A DNA stretch of 63,681 nucleotides from Rubrivivax sp. Lineage in GTDB: Bacteria; Pseudomonadota; Gammaproteobacteria; Burkholderiales; Burkholderiaceae_C. The position numbers were made by a program, and so were the translations under genes. Each line of letters begins with the position of its first letter. Position 1 is the stretch's first letter. Under the pieces are notes generated by a model, which was not told the DNA's origin, searched no databases, and was given only the letters and a program-made list of their open reading frames with translations. Below are positions 36,692-44,174 of the stretch, in pieces. The DNA lies in assembly GCA_019635285.1 (NCBI GenBank), contig JAHBZS010000025.1:1-63681 (forward strand), read 5' to 3'.

Positions 36692-37134
36692 CAGCGTTCT
36701 CCGGCGAGAGCGCGGTCCACCGAGAACCGGCCCGCCCCACTGAACAGCAACGACAGCGAGGCCGCGAACAACGCCAGCGCGTATTCGTAGCCGCCCTTGT
36801 CGAGGAAGAAGCCTTTGCCGAAGTGCACCGCGAAGACGGCAATCAGCATCGCGACCGAGAGGGCGGCGGCGGCCGGGCGCACCAGCACGCCGAAGATCAG
36901 CGCCAGCCCGCCGAAGAACTCGGCCGCGCCGGCCAGCAGCGCCATCAGGACCCCCGGGTTCAGGCCGACGGAGCCGAAGAACTGCCCCGTGCCTTCGAGG
37001 CCGTAGCCGCCGAACCAGCCGAACAGCTTCTGCGCGCCGTGCGCGACGAAGATGATGCCCACGGGGATGCGCAGGGCCAGCGCGGCGGCGCCGTTGTCGG
37101 TGGCCAGCACGCGGTTGACGAGTGAGTTGCTCAT
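36691..37134 (-). CDS. DoxX-family membrane protein
   Basis: A 147-aa protein with four hydrophobic helices and the DoxX signature LRIPVGIIFVAHGAQKLFGWF, plus LAGAAEFFGGLALIFGVLVRP. DoxX proteins form membrane complexes with dioxygenase or sulfurtransferase partners and are often induced with LysR-controlled redox genes. It is coupled to the dioxygenase gene and lies 30 bases downstream of an F420-like oxidoreductase gene. Confidence 0.92.
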   Translation of the reverse strand: MSNSLVNRVLATDNGAAALALRIPVGIIFVAHGAQKLFGWFGGYGLEGTGQFFGSVGLNPGVLMALLAGAAEFFGGLALIFGVLVRPAAAALSVAMLIAVFAVHFGKGFFLDKGGYEYALALFAASLSLLFSGAGRFSVDRALAGER

Positions 37135-37164
37135 GGTTTTCTCCCGATGTTGTGCGGGGGGCGC

Positions 37165-37797
37165 TCAGGCCTTGCGGATCCAGGTCGGCGCGATCGCCGT
37201 GCCCAGCCCGGCGCCGTAGCCGAGGTAGATGTTCAGGCCGGCCAGCGGCTCGAGGTAGCGCGCGTTCTTCAGGCCACCGGCGTCGACGACACCGAAGCCG
37301 ATGCTCTCGGCCAGCGCCGTGGCGGTCTGCTTGGCACGGGCGCTGTCGCTGGCGACGAACACCGTCACCTTGCGGCCGTTGCCGAAGTCGGCACCCTCGG
37401 CCAGCACCTGCGCGAACACGGTGTTGAAGCCCTTGACCACTTCCGCACCCGATACCGCCTTGGCGATCTCCTCGGCGGCCGAGGTGCTGTGGCCCAGCGT
37501 CAGGCCCATGTAGTCGGCCGTCAGCGGGTTGGTGATGTCGATGACGACCTTGCCTTGCAGGTCGCCCACGGCCTGCAGCGCGGCGGCCGCATCGGCGTAG
37601 CCGGTGGCCAGCACGACGGCGTCGGCGCCGGCCGCGGCGCCGGCGGTGGCGACGGCCTTCGCGCCCGGGTTCGCGGCGGCGACCTGCGCCGCCTTGGCGC
37701 TGTCGCGGGCCGTCACGCTGACCTGATGGCCGGCGCGCACGAGTTGCTTTACGAAGGCCGAGCCCATGTTGCCGGCGCCGATGACTGTGACTTTCAT
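37165..37797 (-). CDS. NADP-dependent oxidoreductase, F420-reductase-like fold
   Basis: A 210-aa Rossmann-fold protein. VIGAGNMGSAFVKQLVRAGH is the dinucleotide site, and KGFNTVFAQVLAEG with the DAGGLKNARYLEPL tail matches the coenzyme F420:NADP oxidoreductase-like family. In organisms without F420 such proteins are general NAD(P)H oxidoreductases. It heads the five-gene minus-strand operon to 34786 and is divergent from the LysR gene at 37937. Confidence 0.9.
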   Translation of the reverse strand: MKVTVIGAGNMGSAFVKQLVRAGHQVSVTARDSAKAAQVAAANPGAKAVATAGAAAGADAVVLATGYADAAAALQAVGDLQGKVVIDITNPLTADYMGLTLGHSTSAAEEIAKAVSGAEVVKGFNTVFAQVLAEGADFGNGRKVTVFVASDSARAKQTATALAESIGFGVVDAGGLKNARYLEPLAGLNIYLGYGAGLGTAIAPTWIRKA

Positions 37798-37936
37798 GAT
37801 CTGTCCTTGCGGTGTAAGCAGCGGGTTGCTGCGGTGAGAAGGACTTTAGAAGTCTCGATGAGATTGATAAACAAGATCTGCGTGCATTGATTGTCCCGAG
37901 AAACGGCACAATGCGTTGATGGATCGGTTCTAGGAG
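37798..37936. promoter_or_regulatory. Divergent promoter region between oxidoreductase operon and LysR gene
   Basis: The AT-rich stretch 37,848-37,893 stands out in GC-rich DNA and contains TTGATAAACAA, a partial dyad, with ATTGATTGTC just after. LysR regulators typically bind such T-N11-A dyads between themselves and the divergent target operon. No exact -35/-10 pair is claimed. Confidence 0.4.
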
Positions 37937-38818
37937 ATGCGCGCCTTCGTTGCCGTGGTCGACGCGGGCAGCTTCGTGCGCGCCGCCGATGCGCTGGATC
38001 TTTCGAAGACGGCCGTGTCGCGATTGGTCGGCGACCTGGAGACGCGGCTGGGCACCCGGCTGCTGCAGCGCACGACGCGCAAGCTGTCGCTGACGCCCGA
38101 GGGCGAGGTTTTCCACGAACGCTGTCGGCAACTCCTCGACGGCGTTGCCGAAGCCGAGGCGGAACTGTCTGCCCACACTGGCGAAGCGATCGGGCAGCTG
38201 CGGCTCAACGTGCCGGTCACGTTCGGTCTGCTGCACCTGGCGCCGCTGTGGCCAGCCTTCATGACGCTGCACCCGAAGGTGGTGCTGGACGTCACGCTGT
38301 CCGACCGGCTGGTCGACCTGGTCGACGAGGGCTACGACCTGGCGGTGCGCATCGCGCGGCTGCAGGCCTCGTCGCTGGTCAGCCGCCAGCTCACCTCGAC
38401 GCGGCTGATCCTTTGCGCCTCACCGGAGTACCTGCGGCGGCACGGCACGCCCGAGCATCCGTCGGAGCTCGCGCGGCACGCGGTGATCGCCTATTCGCTG
38501 CTGGCCATGGGCGATCAATGGGAGTTCGAAGGGCCCGCCGGACCTGTCACCGTGAAGGTGGCGCCGCGCATGCGCACCAACAGCGGCGGCACCTGCTGCG
38601 CCGCGGCGGTGCAGCACCAGGGCATCGTGCTGCAGCCCTCGTTCCTGGTCGCGACGCACCTGGCCTCGGGCGCGCTGGTGGAGCTGCTGCCGCAATACCG
38701 CTCGATCGAGCTCGGCATCTACGCGGTCTATCCGACGCGCAAGCACCTGACGCCGAAGGTGCGCGCGCTCATCGACTTTCTCGTGGAGGCGTTTCGCATG
38801 CGGGCGTGGCCGGCATGA
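37937..38818 (+). CDS. LysR-family regulator with a nonsense codon before the usable start
   Basis: A 293-aa LysR protein: MRAFVAVVDAGSFVRAADAL, SKTAVSRLVGDLETRLGTRLL and an effector domain opening LRLNVPVTFGLLHLAPLWP. Immediately upstream, in frame, lies ATG GAT CGG TTC TAG GAG ATG at 37919-37939, the usual MDRFxEMRAF beginning of this subgroup with a stop at codon 5. Translation probably starts at the ATG at 37937, costing six residues ahead of the first helix. The rest is intact, so the protein may still function, perhaps at lower level. It is divergent from the operon it most likely controls. Confidence 0.85.
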   Translation: MRAFVAVVDAGSFVRAADALDLSKTAVSRLVGDLETRLGTRLLQRTTRKLSLTPEGEVFHERCRQLLDGVAEAEAELSAHTGEAIGQLRLNVPVTFGLLHLAPLWPAFMTLHPKVVLDVTLSDRLVDLVDEGYDLAVRIARLQASSLVSRQLTSTRLILCASPEYLRRHGTPEHPSELARHAVIAYSLLAMGDQWEFEGPAGPVTVKVAPRMRTNSGGTCCAAAVQHQGIVLQPSFLVATHLASGALVELLPQYRSIELGIYAVYPTRKHLTPKVRALIDFLVEAFRMRAWPA

Positions 38819-38968
38819 GGCGGCATCGGCCGCCACACCGGTGAAGCGGGACGTCCCAAACGCTGTGCCAGTGTGTGGACCGGATGGTGCGCTTCGGCGA
38901 GGTCACCGATCGTCGCCGCCAGTGTGGCCGCCTACGCCCCTGGGCAGGGTGGCCTGCGGCGCCTGCCC

Positions 38969-39250
38969 CGCGCGCACGCGCCGCGCCTGCACACGCAGCA
39001 GCTCCGCCATGTCAGCGGCGGGCGGCGAGGGTGCGTCGTCGCCGCGCACCGTCAGGCCGACCGCGCGCCTCGTCGCGCCGAGGTCGATTGACCGCGACGA
39101 AGCGGCCGGACGCGAGGTCGTGCGCGACAACGCCGGGCGCGCAGAACCATACCGCGTCGCTGTCCGCGACGAGCTGGCGTGCGAACGCATCGGACAGGGT
39201 CTCGATCGTGCGCAGCGGCTGCGGGAGGCCTGGAACCAGACGATGCGCCC
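38969..39250 (-). pseudogene. C-terminal remnant of a PcaQ-like LysR regulator
   Basis: Minus-strand reading gives LRTIETLSDAFARQLV, SDAVWFCAPGVVAHDLASG and RFVAV, then after a frame change near 39,095 SIDLGATRRAVGLTVRGDD and APSPPAADMAELLR. These are the end of the effector domain of PcaQ-like regulators of protocatechuate genes. The N-terminal two thirds are missing and the frame is broken, so it is inactive. Its presence beside the DODA operon suggests that a larger aromatic regulon has been eroded here by the insertion of the next region. Confidence 0.6.
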
Positions 39251-39259
39251 CATTCCCGA

Positions 39260-40111
39260 TGACGCGGTTGTTTCGCTGGTGTACGGCGCAGCTGACATGC
39301 CTCAGCGCTGAAGCCCGCCGGCAACTGCGCCGCTGCGGGGCGGCGTTGAGCCGTCCGGGCAGCGATGAATCTCGATCATCGAGCGCACGATCGCCTCGTG
39401 CACCGCCAGCCATTCGCACACGGTCGCCGGCATCAGCCGGTGTTCGTGCGTGACCGACGTTAGCGCGCAGGTAGAGGGGCGCGGCCGACGCGCGAGACGT
39501 TCAGGTCTGTGGCCGGCGCGTCGCTGGCCGCACCCCGTTCGGTGATCACCTCGCGGATGAGTCCTTCGGGCGCACCCCGCTTCGCGTGGCCGGGCTGTCG
39601 TGCTTCGCATCGAGCCACCGGAGTACCGGTGTCTCGACCCTGCCGGGCTTCCATCCCTTCGCGGAATGCCCGCCGCTGCGCGGCGTGGCGAACAGGCCGG
39701 CTGCGCCGGCGGTGATCACGAGGGCGGCCCGTCCCGCGGCCGGGGATCGCGCGCTCGCTGAGGGCCGTCGCTGACGCGACCGCCCTCTGATCCGCTCGCC
39801 CGCTTGGCGAACTGCGCCGGTGCTCACGCACTGCGCTGCACTGCGTTGCGCTCCCGTGCGCTGCGCCCGGCGCAGACCGCCACCCCGGCCACCCGCCACG
39901 CCCGAAGCCGGGCCGCCCCAATGCGAGTGTGCTCGGGCCGGCTCGACCGCCGCGCCAGTCGCCGCCCTGCGGCAGCTTGGTGGCACGTCGGTCGCAGTGC
40001 CGCCGGTCCTCGTGAACGTTGAGCGGGCCGCTCGCGGCATCCATCGCGCCAGCTGACGCTGTCACGCCGTCCGCGTTGCTCAGGCCCGCGATGCCGCGGC
40101 CGCTGCCCGAT
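39260..40111. other. Very GC-rich stretch without a supported gene
   Basis: About 850 bases of strongly GC-rich sequence with many overlapping open frames on both strands but none with a ribosome site or family match. It contains runs of CTGCGC/TGCGCTG-type short repeats around 39,830-39,875. It may hold the left boundary of the conjugative-element fragment that begins with the inverted repeat at 40,112. Confidence 0.45.
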
Positions 40112-40212
40112 GAGCCGGTTCAGCCCACCGCGATCCCCCCAACTGCGCCCCCGTCCATAGCGAGGGGGACTTGTGGGGGGATCTTCAATGCGGTGGGCCG
40201 GTAAACCGGCTC
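40112..40212. repeat. Large imperfect inverted repeat upstream of ssb
   Basis: Left arm 40112-40140 (GAGCCGGTT, then GCCCACCGC, then GATCCCCCC) is mirrored by right arm 40175-40212 with small insertions; a 34-base loop lies between. The right arm itself contains the palindrome GCCGGTAAACCGGC. The arrangement could be a regulatory cruciform, a replication or recombination site, or a transcription attenuator for the ssb operon. Confidence 0.6.
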
Positions 40213-40353
40213 ACCGTTTCTCGTGTTTGCGTCCGCCTGAACAGCCACCCCACCCCCCGCCCGCCCCAGGGCGGGAGCGAGGAGTCCGAGCAGAAGGATC
40301 AGTTTTCAGCAGCCAAGACGGATGCGGCTGGTCCTTCCGATGAGGAGTTCATC

Positions 40354-40845
40354 ATGGCTTTCGTTCGAGTCGAACAACGCAATGCGCACCTGGCCTCGGC
40401 CGTGCGCCTGGTCTCCGTGCAGGGTCGCGACGGCCAGCCCGTCAGCAAGGCCACGCTGACCGCGATCAGCAACACCCGCAAGGGTTCGGGCGACAACCGC
40501 GGCGAGGAGGCAACCGCGATCTTCTGGACCCTGTGGGGCAAGCAGGCCGAGAACGCGGCGCAGTACCTGGGCAAGGGCAGCCACGTCAACTTGGTCGGTC
40601 GGGTGCAGAACAACAACTACGAGCGCGACGGCGAAACCGTCTACGCGATGGCCTTCACCGCCGAGGAAATCGACTACCTCGACACCAAGGCCGAGGGCGA
40701 CGCGCTGCGGGCGAAGCAGGGCCCGGCGCCGGAGGAGGGCGACGCTTCACCGCCGGCCCGCAACCCCGCGAAGGCGAGGGCAGCCAAGCCCGCCAAGGGC
40801 AAGAAGGCCGTCATGGCCGATGCCGACGACGACATCGCCTTCTGA
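40354..40845 (+). CDS. ssb: Single-stranded DNA-binding protein of a conjugative element
   Basis: A 163-aa OB-fold SSB of the plasmid/ICE type: AVRLVSVQGRDGQPVSKATL, EATAIFWTLWGKQAENAAQY and GKGSHVNLVGRVQNNNYE. After an Ala/Pro/Lys-rich linker it ends DADDDIAF, a variant of the acidic DDDIPF tip that recruits partner proteins. ATG 40354 has GAGGAG upstream; the frame to 40171 adds a non-family leader through the inverted repeat. It is the first gene of the element's + strand series. Confidence 0.88.
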   Translation: MAFVRVEQRNAHLASAVRLVSVQGRDGQPVSKATLTAISNTRKGSGDNRGEEATAIFWTLWGKQAENAAQYLGKGSHVNLVGRVQNNNYERDGETVYAMAFTAEEIDYLDTKAEGDALRAKQGPAPEEGDASPPARNPAKARAAKPAKGKKAVMADADDDIAF

Positions 40846-40906
40846 ACCAGCCGGGGCGGGGCACCGCCTCGCTCCTCCACCCATCCGGACGATTGAAGGA
40901 ATCAGC

Positions 40907-41770
40907 ATGTACTCAACACCGACACTGGCGACGCACTTCGCCCGCAACACCCGCGTCCTGCGTGCCGACCGGCCGCTGGACGAAGACCAGATGCGCGCCG
41001 CGGCACCGTCCATCTTCGCCGAGGGCAAGCACGCCAGCCGCTCCGAGCGCTACACCTACATCCCGACCATCGAAGTGCTGCGCGGGCTGCGCAAGGAAGG
41101 CTTCGAGCCGTTCATGGTCGCGCAGGGCGGCAGCCGCGTCGAAGGCAAGGCGGAGTTCACCAAGCACATGATCCGCATGCGCCACGCGGGGCAGGCGCAG
41201 ACCCGGCCCGAGGTCAACGAGATCATCCTGATCAACAGCCACGACGGCGCCAGCAGCTACCAGATGCTCGCGGGCATGTTCCGCTTTGTCTGCTGCAATG
41301 GCCTGGTCGTCGGCGACGTGGTCGAAGACATCCGCATCCCGCACAAGGGCAACATCCAGGGTGAGGTGATCGAGGGCGCCTTCCGCGTGCTCGACGAGTT
41401 CGAGCAGGTGAACGAACACACCGAAGCGATGAAGGCACTGCAGCTGGAGCCGCCCGAGGAAATCGCCTTCGCGACAGCCGCGCTGGCACTGCGCTTCGGC
41501 GAGCGAGGCGTCGAAGCCACTGGCGGCCACCGGCCCGCACCCGTCACCGCCGAGCAGCTGATCGAGGCACGCCGGCCCGAGGACATCGGCCACAGCCTGT
41601 GGACCATCTTCCAGCGCGTGCAGGAGAACGTCATGCGCGGTGGCCAGCCGGGCCGCAGCGTCCAGGGCCGCCGACTGCAGACCCGCCCGGTCGGCAGCAT
41701 CGACCGCGGCGTGAGCCTGAACCGAGCACTGTGGATGTTGGCCGAGGAGATGCGCAAGCTCAAGGCCTGA
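40907..41770 (+). CDS. DUF932-domain protein
   Basis: A 287-aa protein with the DUF932 domain throughout: ERYTYIPTIEVLRGLRKEGF, FMVAQGGSRVEGKAEFTKHM, ILINSHDGASSYQMLAGMFR and FVCCNGLVVGD. DUF932 proteins accompany ssb genes on plasmids and ICEs and may act in DNA maintenance or anti-defence; the biochemical role is unknown. ATG 40907 is chosen with a GAAGGA-like site; the frame from 40820 overlaps ssb. Confidence 0.9.
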   Translation: MYSTPTLATHFARNTRVLRADRPLDEDQMRAAAPSIFAEGKHASRSERYTYIPTIEVLRGLRKEGFEPFMVAQGGSRVEGKAEFTKHMIRMRHAGQAQTRPEVNEIILINSHDGASSYQMLAGMFRFVCCNGLVVGDVVEDIRIPHKGNIQGEVIEGAFRVLDEFEQVNEHTEAMKALQLEPPEEIAFATAALALRFGERGVEATGGHRPAPVTAEQLIEARRPEDIGHSLWTIFQRVQENVMRGGQPGRSVQGRRLQTRPVGSIDRGVSLNRALWMLAEEMRKLKA

Positions 41771-41781
41771 GCCGCGCGACC

Positions 41782-41817
41782 GGCGGCGATGAATCTTTGC
41801 AAAGACTCATCGCCGCC
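41782..41817. terminator. Long stem-loop after the DUF932 gene, possible terminator or operator
   Basis: Arms GGCGGCGATGAATCTTT (41782-41798) and AAAGACTCATCGCCGCC (41801-41817) pair over 17 bases with a single mismatch and a 2-base centre. No T-run follows on the + strand, so a simple terminator is uncertain. Its core CGATGAATC recurs at 42253, suggesting a protein-binding palindrome. Confidence 0.55.
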
Positions 41818-41881
41818 TCAGCCGCGCGCCCGCCCGACCATCGGGCCGGCCCACTTCCCGGATGCACACCACCTCTCAGCC

Positions 41882-42226
41882 ATGAGCCCGGACGTCGACA
41901 CTGTGCAGACCGAGCACCGCTCGCGTCAGGCGACGCAAGCGGGTGCCCAGGCCTTTGCCCGGCTGCTGCAGCTGGCCGAGGAGCGCGACTCCGGCCAGAT
42001 TCACCGCATCGCCCGCTTCCTGGCCGCCACCTACAACGGCCAGGCCTTCCCGCTGGACCCGTTCGAGCTGCGCGCCGTCGACATATCCATCAGCGACGAC
42101 ATGTTGTGCTGCCTGGATGCCCTGCGCTGGGCGCGCGCCGACCTGTACACGCTGGTCCCCGACGGCGACTCGCGCATGCGCGCCGTCATCGACCGCTGGG
42201 GCCTGCAGTGGCCGGCGGGTGACTGA
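41882..42226 (+). CDS. DUF7673-type small ICE protein
   Basis: A 114-aa acidic, helical protein. AGAQAFARLLQLAEERDSGQ, HRIARFLAATYNGQAFPLDP and RAVDISISDDMLCCLDALRW match small proteins found next to DUF932, ssb and parAB in integrative elements. No catalytic motif is seen. ATG 41882 is used; the longer frame from 41789 runs through the stem-loop. The function is unknown. Confidence 0.65.
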   Translation: MSPDVDTVQTEHRSRQATQAGAQAFARLLQLAEERDSGQIHRIARFLAATYNGQAFPLDPFELRAVDISISDDMLCCLDALRWARADLYTLVPDGDSRMRAVIDRWGLQWPAGD

Positions 42227-42252
42227 CTGCGGCGCCCGCGGCCGGTGCCGCC

Positions 42253-42278
42253 CGATGATTCCCTGCTGAGAATCATCG
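42253..42278. promoter_or_regulatory. Short palindrome upstream of parA
   Basis: CGATGATTC (42253-42261) and GAATCATCG (42270-42278) form a perfect 9-base inverted repeat with an 8-base centre. The half-site shares CGATGA-W-TC with the larger stem-loop at 41782, so both may be recognised by the same dimeric regulator, for example the ParB or an ICE repressor (inference). Confidence 0.5.
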
Positions 42279-42412
42279 CCCCCGACACGAGGCATCGGCC
42301 TGACCATCGGCAGGGCGTTCGCGCGCACCCGGCGAAACGCGTTCGCGCTCGCCGGCCTCCACTGTCGTGTCGGCCGGCTCGCGCAGATCACCGCGGGCAG
42401 GAGTTCCATCAC

Positions 42413-43252
42413 ATGAAGACGCTCGTGCTGTGCAACCAGAAGGGCGGCGTCGGCAAGAGCGCCGTGGCCACGCTGCTGGCCCACCACCTGGCCCAGCGCG
42501 GCCAGCGTGTGCTCGCCATCGACCTGGACCACCAGGGCAACTTCAGCAAGCCGCTGCGCCTTTCCGGCCGCGTCACGCCGGCGGCGTTTGCGGCCGACGT
42601 GCTGCTGACCGGCAGCGCACCGGCCCTGCCGGCCCAGCCCTTCGTGCTGGTGCCCGGTGACCGGGCGCTGCTGGCGCTGGAGCGGCAGCCCGCGTTGCAC
42701 ACGCCCTTTGCCCGCCACTTCCGCAGCTTTCTTGCGGTGGTGGATGGCGAGTTCGACGTGTGCCTCGTCGACACCAACCCCAACCCCGACATCCGCGTCA
42801 TCGCCGCGCTGGCCTCGGCCGACTTCGCGCTGTCGCCTATGCAGCTGAACCAGGAGGCGATGGACGGCGTCAGCGGGCTGCTGAACCATGAGCGTGTCGG
42901 CCTGCGCAAGATCAAGGCGGTGTTGAATCCGAAGCTCGCGCTGATCGGTCTGCTGCCGACGATGGTCGAGCCCACGCCGTTCCAGAAGGCCAACTTCGTG
43001 CAGGTGGTGCAGCAGTACCACTCGCTGCTGATCCGCGTCGGCGACGGCCCCGGCGCGTTCGCGTCGATCCCGCGCCGCTCGTGCATCGCCGAGGCGCAGG
43101 CCGAAGGCGCCGTGCTGTGGGAGATGAAGAAGACCGCCGCGCGCGACGCCTGGCGCGAGATCGAGCCCAGCCTGCGCCGCATCGCCGACATCGTTGGCGC
43201 GCCGGCCCAGACTACGGTGACGCCGGAGCCGAGCCATGCCCCTGCAGCTTGA
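42413..43252 (+). CDS. ParA-family partition ATPase
   Basis: A 279-aa ParA/Soj-type ATPase. It starts LVLCNQKGGVGKSAVATLLA with the deviant Walker A lysine, followed by VLAIDLDHQGNFSKPLRLSG and a Walker B-like FDVCLVDTNPNPDIR. It would segregate or stabilise the element by moving ParB-DNA complexes. ATG 42413 is used. The gene overlaps the parB-like gene by 17 bases. Confidence 0.9.
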   Translation: MKTLVLCNQKGGVGKSAVATLLAHHLAQRGQRVLAIDLDHQGNFSKPLRLSGRVTPAAFAADVLLTGSAPALPAQPFVLVPGDRALLALERQPALHTPFARHFRSFLAVVDGEFDVCLVDTNPNPDIRVIAALASADFALSPMQLNQEAMDGVSGLLNHERVGLRKIKAVLNPKLALIGLLPTMVEPTPFQKANFVQVVQQYHSLLIRVGDGPGAFASIPRRSCIAEAQAEGAVLWEMKKTAARDAWREIEPSLRRIADIVGAPAQTTVTPEPSHAPAA

Positions 43253-44174
43253 CGACCTGGCGGCGCTCGACGCGCCGGCGCCGGAGGTATCCGGCCTACC
43301 GCTGATGCTTGCGATCGACGCGATCGACGAGGACCCAGACCAGCCGCGTAAGGAGTTCGACGCCGATGCGCTGCAGGAACTTGCCGACACCATCCGCGAA
43401 CGCGGCGTGCGACAACCCGTCTCGGTACGCCCGAAGCCGCCCCAGCCCGGGCACTGGATTCTGAACTTCGGCGCCCGGCGCCTGCGCGCTGCGCGGCTCG
43501 CGGGGCTGACGCAGATTCCGGCGTTCGTCGACACCACGGCGGACCACTACGACCAGGTGATCGAGAACGAGCAGCGCGAAGGCCTGCGCCCGCTCGAACT
43601 GGCCCTGTTCGTGCAGAGGCGCCTGGGCCTGGGCGAGAGCCAGGCCGAGATCGCGCGGCGCATGGGCAAGAGCAAGGCCTACGTGACCTACGCAATGGCG
43701 CTGATCGACGCGCCGGACTGGCTGCTGGCGGCCTATCGCGAGGGTCGCTGCCACGGCCTGAGGGAGCTCTACGAACTACGCAAGCTCGCGTGCGAGCGTC
43801 CGCAGTTCGTCGAGGCATGGGCGTCGGATCGCGAGGCGATCACGCGCCACCAGATCGCAGCCCTTCGTGCGGAGGTAACCCAGGCGGACAGCGCGCTTGT
43901 GCCGGTGCCGCCAATGAGGGTGCCGGCCGCGGCACCGCCATCGGCGCCTTCCACAGCTGCGATCACGCGGCCGGCCAAGGCTGAGACGCCGGGCCGGTCT
44001 GTGTTGTGCGCTCGGCTCGATGGAGAGATCGTCCGCATCGACGCGAACCGTCCGCCGGCCCGGGCCGGGCACGTCTTCGTCCGCAATACGGCCGAAGGGT
44101 CACCGATGTCCGTCGAGGCCTCACGGCTTGTGCTGCTCGGCTTCGATGCGGCCGACGGGCGTTCAACCGTTTGA
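43236..44174 (+). CDS. ParB-family partition protein
   Basis: A 312-aa ParB/Srx-domain protein. IDEDPDQPRKEFDADALQEL is box I, ILNFGARRLRAARLAG the CTP-binding GxRR-like segment, and GESQAEIARRMGKSKAYVTY the helix-turn-helix. A Pro/Ala-rich linker separates a C-terminal region with LVLLGFDAADGR. It binds centromere-like sites of the element together with ParA. Its 3' end overlaps a convergent gene by 12 bases. Confidence 0.9.
   Translation: MPLQLDDLAALDAPAPEVSGLPLMLAIDAIDEDPDQPRKEFDADALQELADTIRERGVRQPVSVRPKPPQPGHWILNFGARRLRAARLAGLTQIPAFVDTTADHYDQVIENEQREGLRPLELALFVQRRLGLGESQAEIARRMGKSKAYVTYAMALIDAPDWLLAAYREGRCHGLRELYELRKLACERPQFVEAWASDREAITRHQIAALRAEVTQADSALVPVPPMRVPAAAPPSAPSTAAITRPAKAETPGRSVLCARLDGEIVRIDANRPPARAGHVFVRNTAEGSPMSVEASRLVLLGFDAADGRSTV

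Noticed and set aside
35867-38272. A single 801-codon minus-strand frame
   Set aside because: Only the last 274 codons match a family; the rest covers three genes in wrong frames.
39830-39875. A CRISPR-like or tandem repeat array
   Set aside because: The CTGCGC-type repeats are short, irregular and without spacers; they reflect local GC-rich composition.
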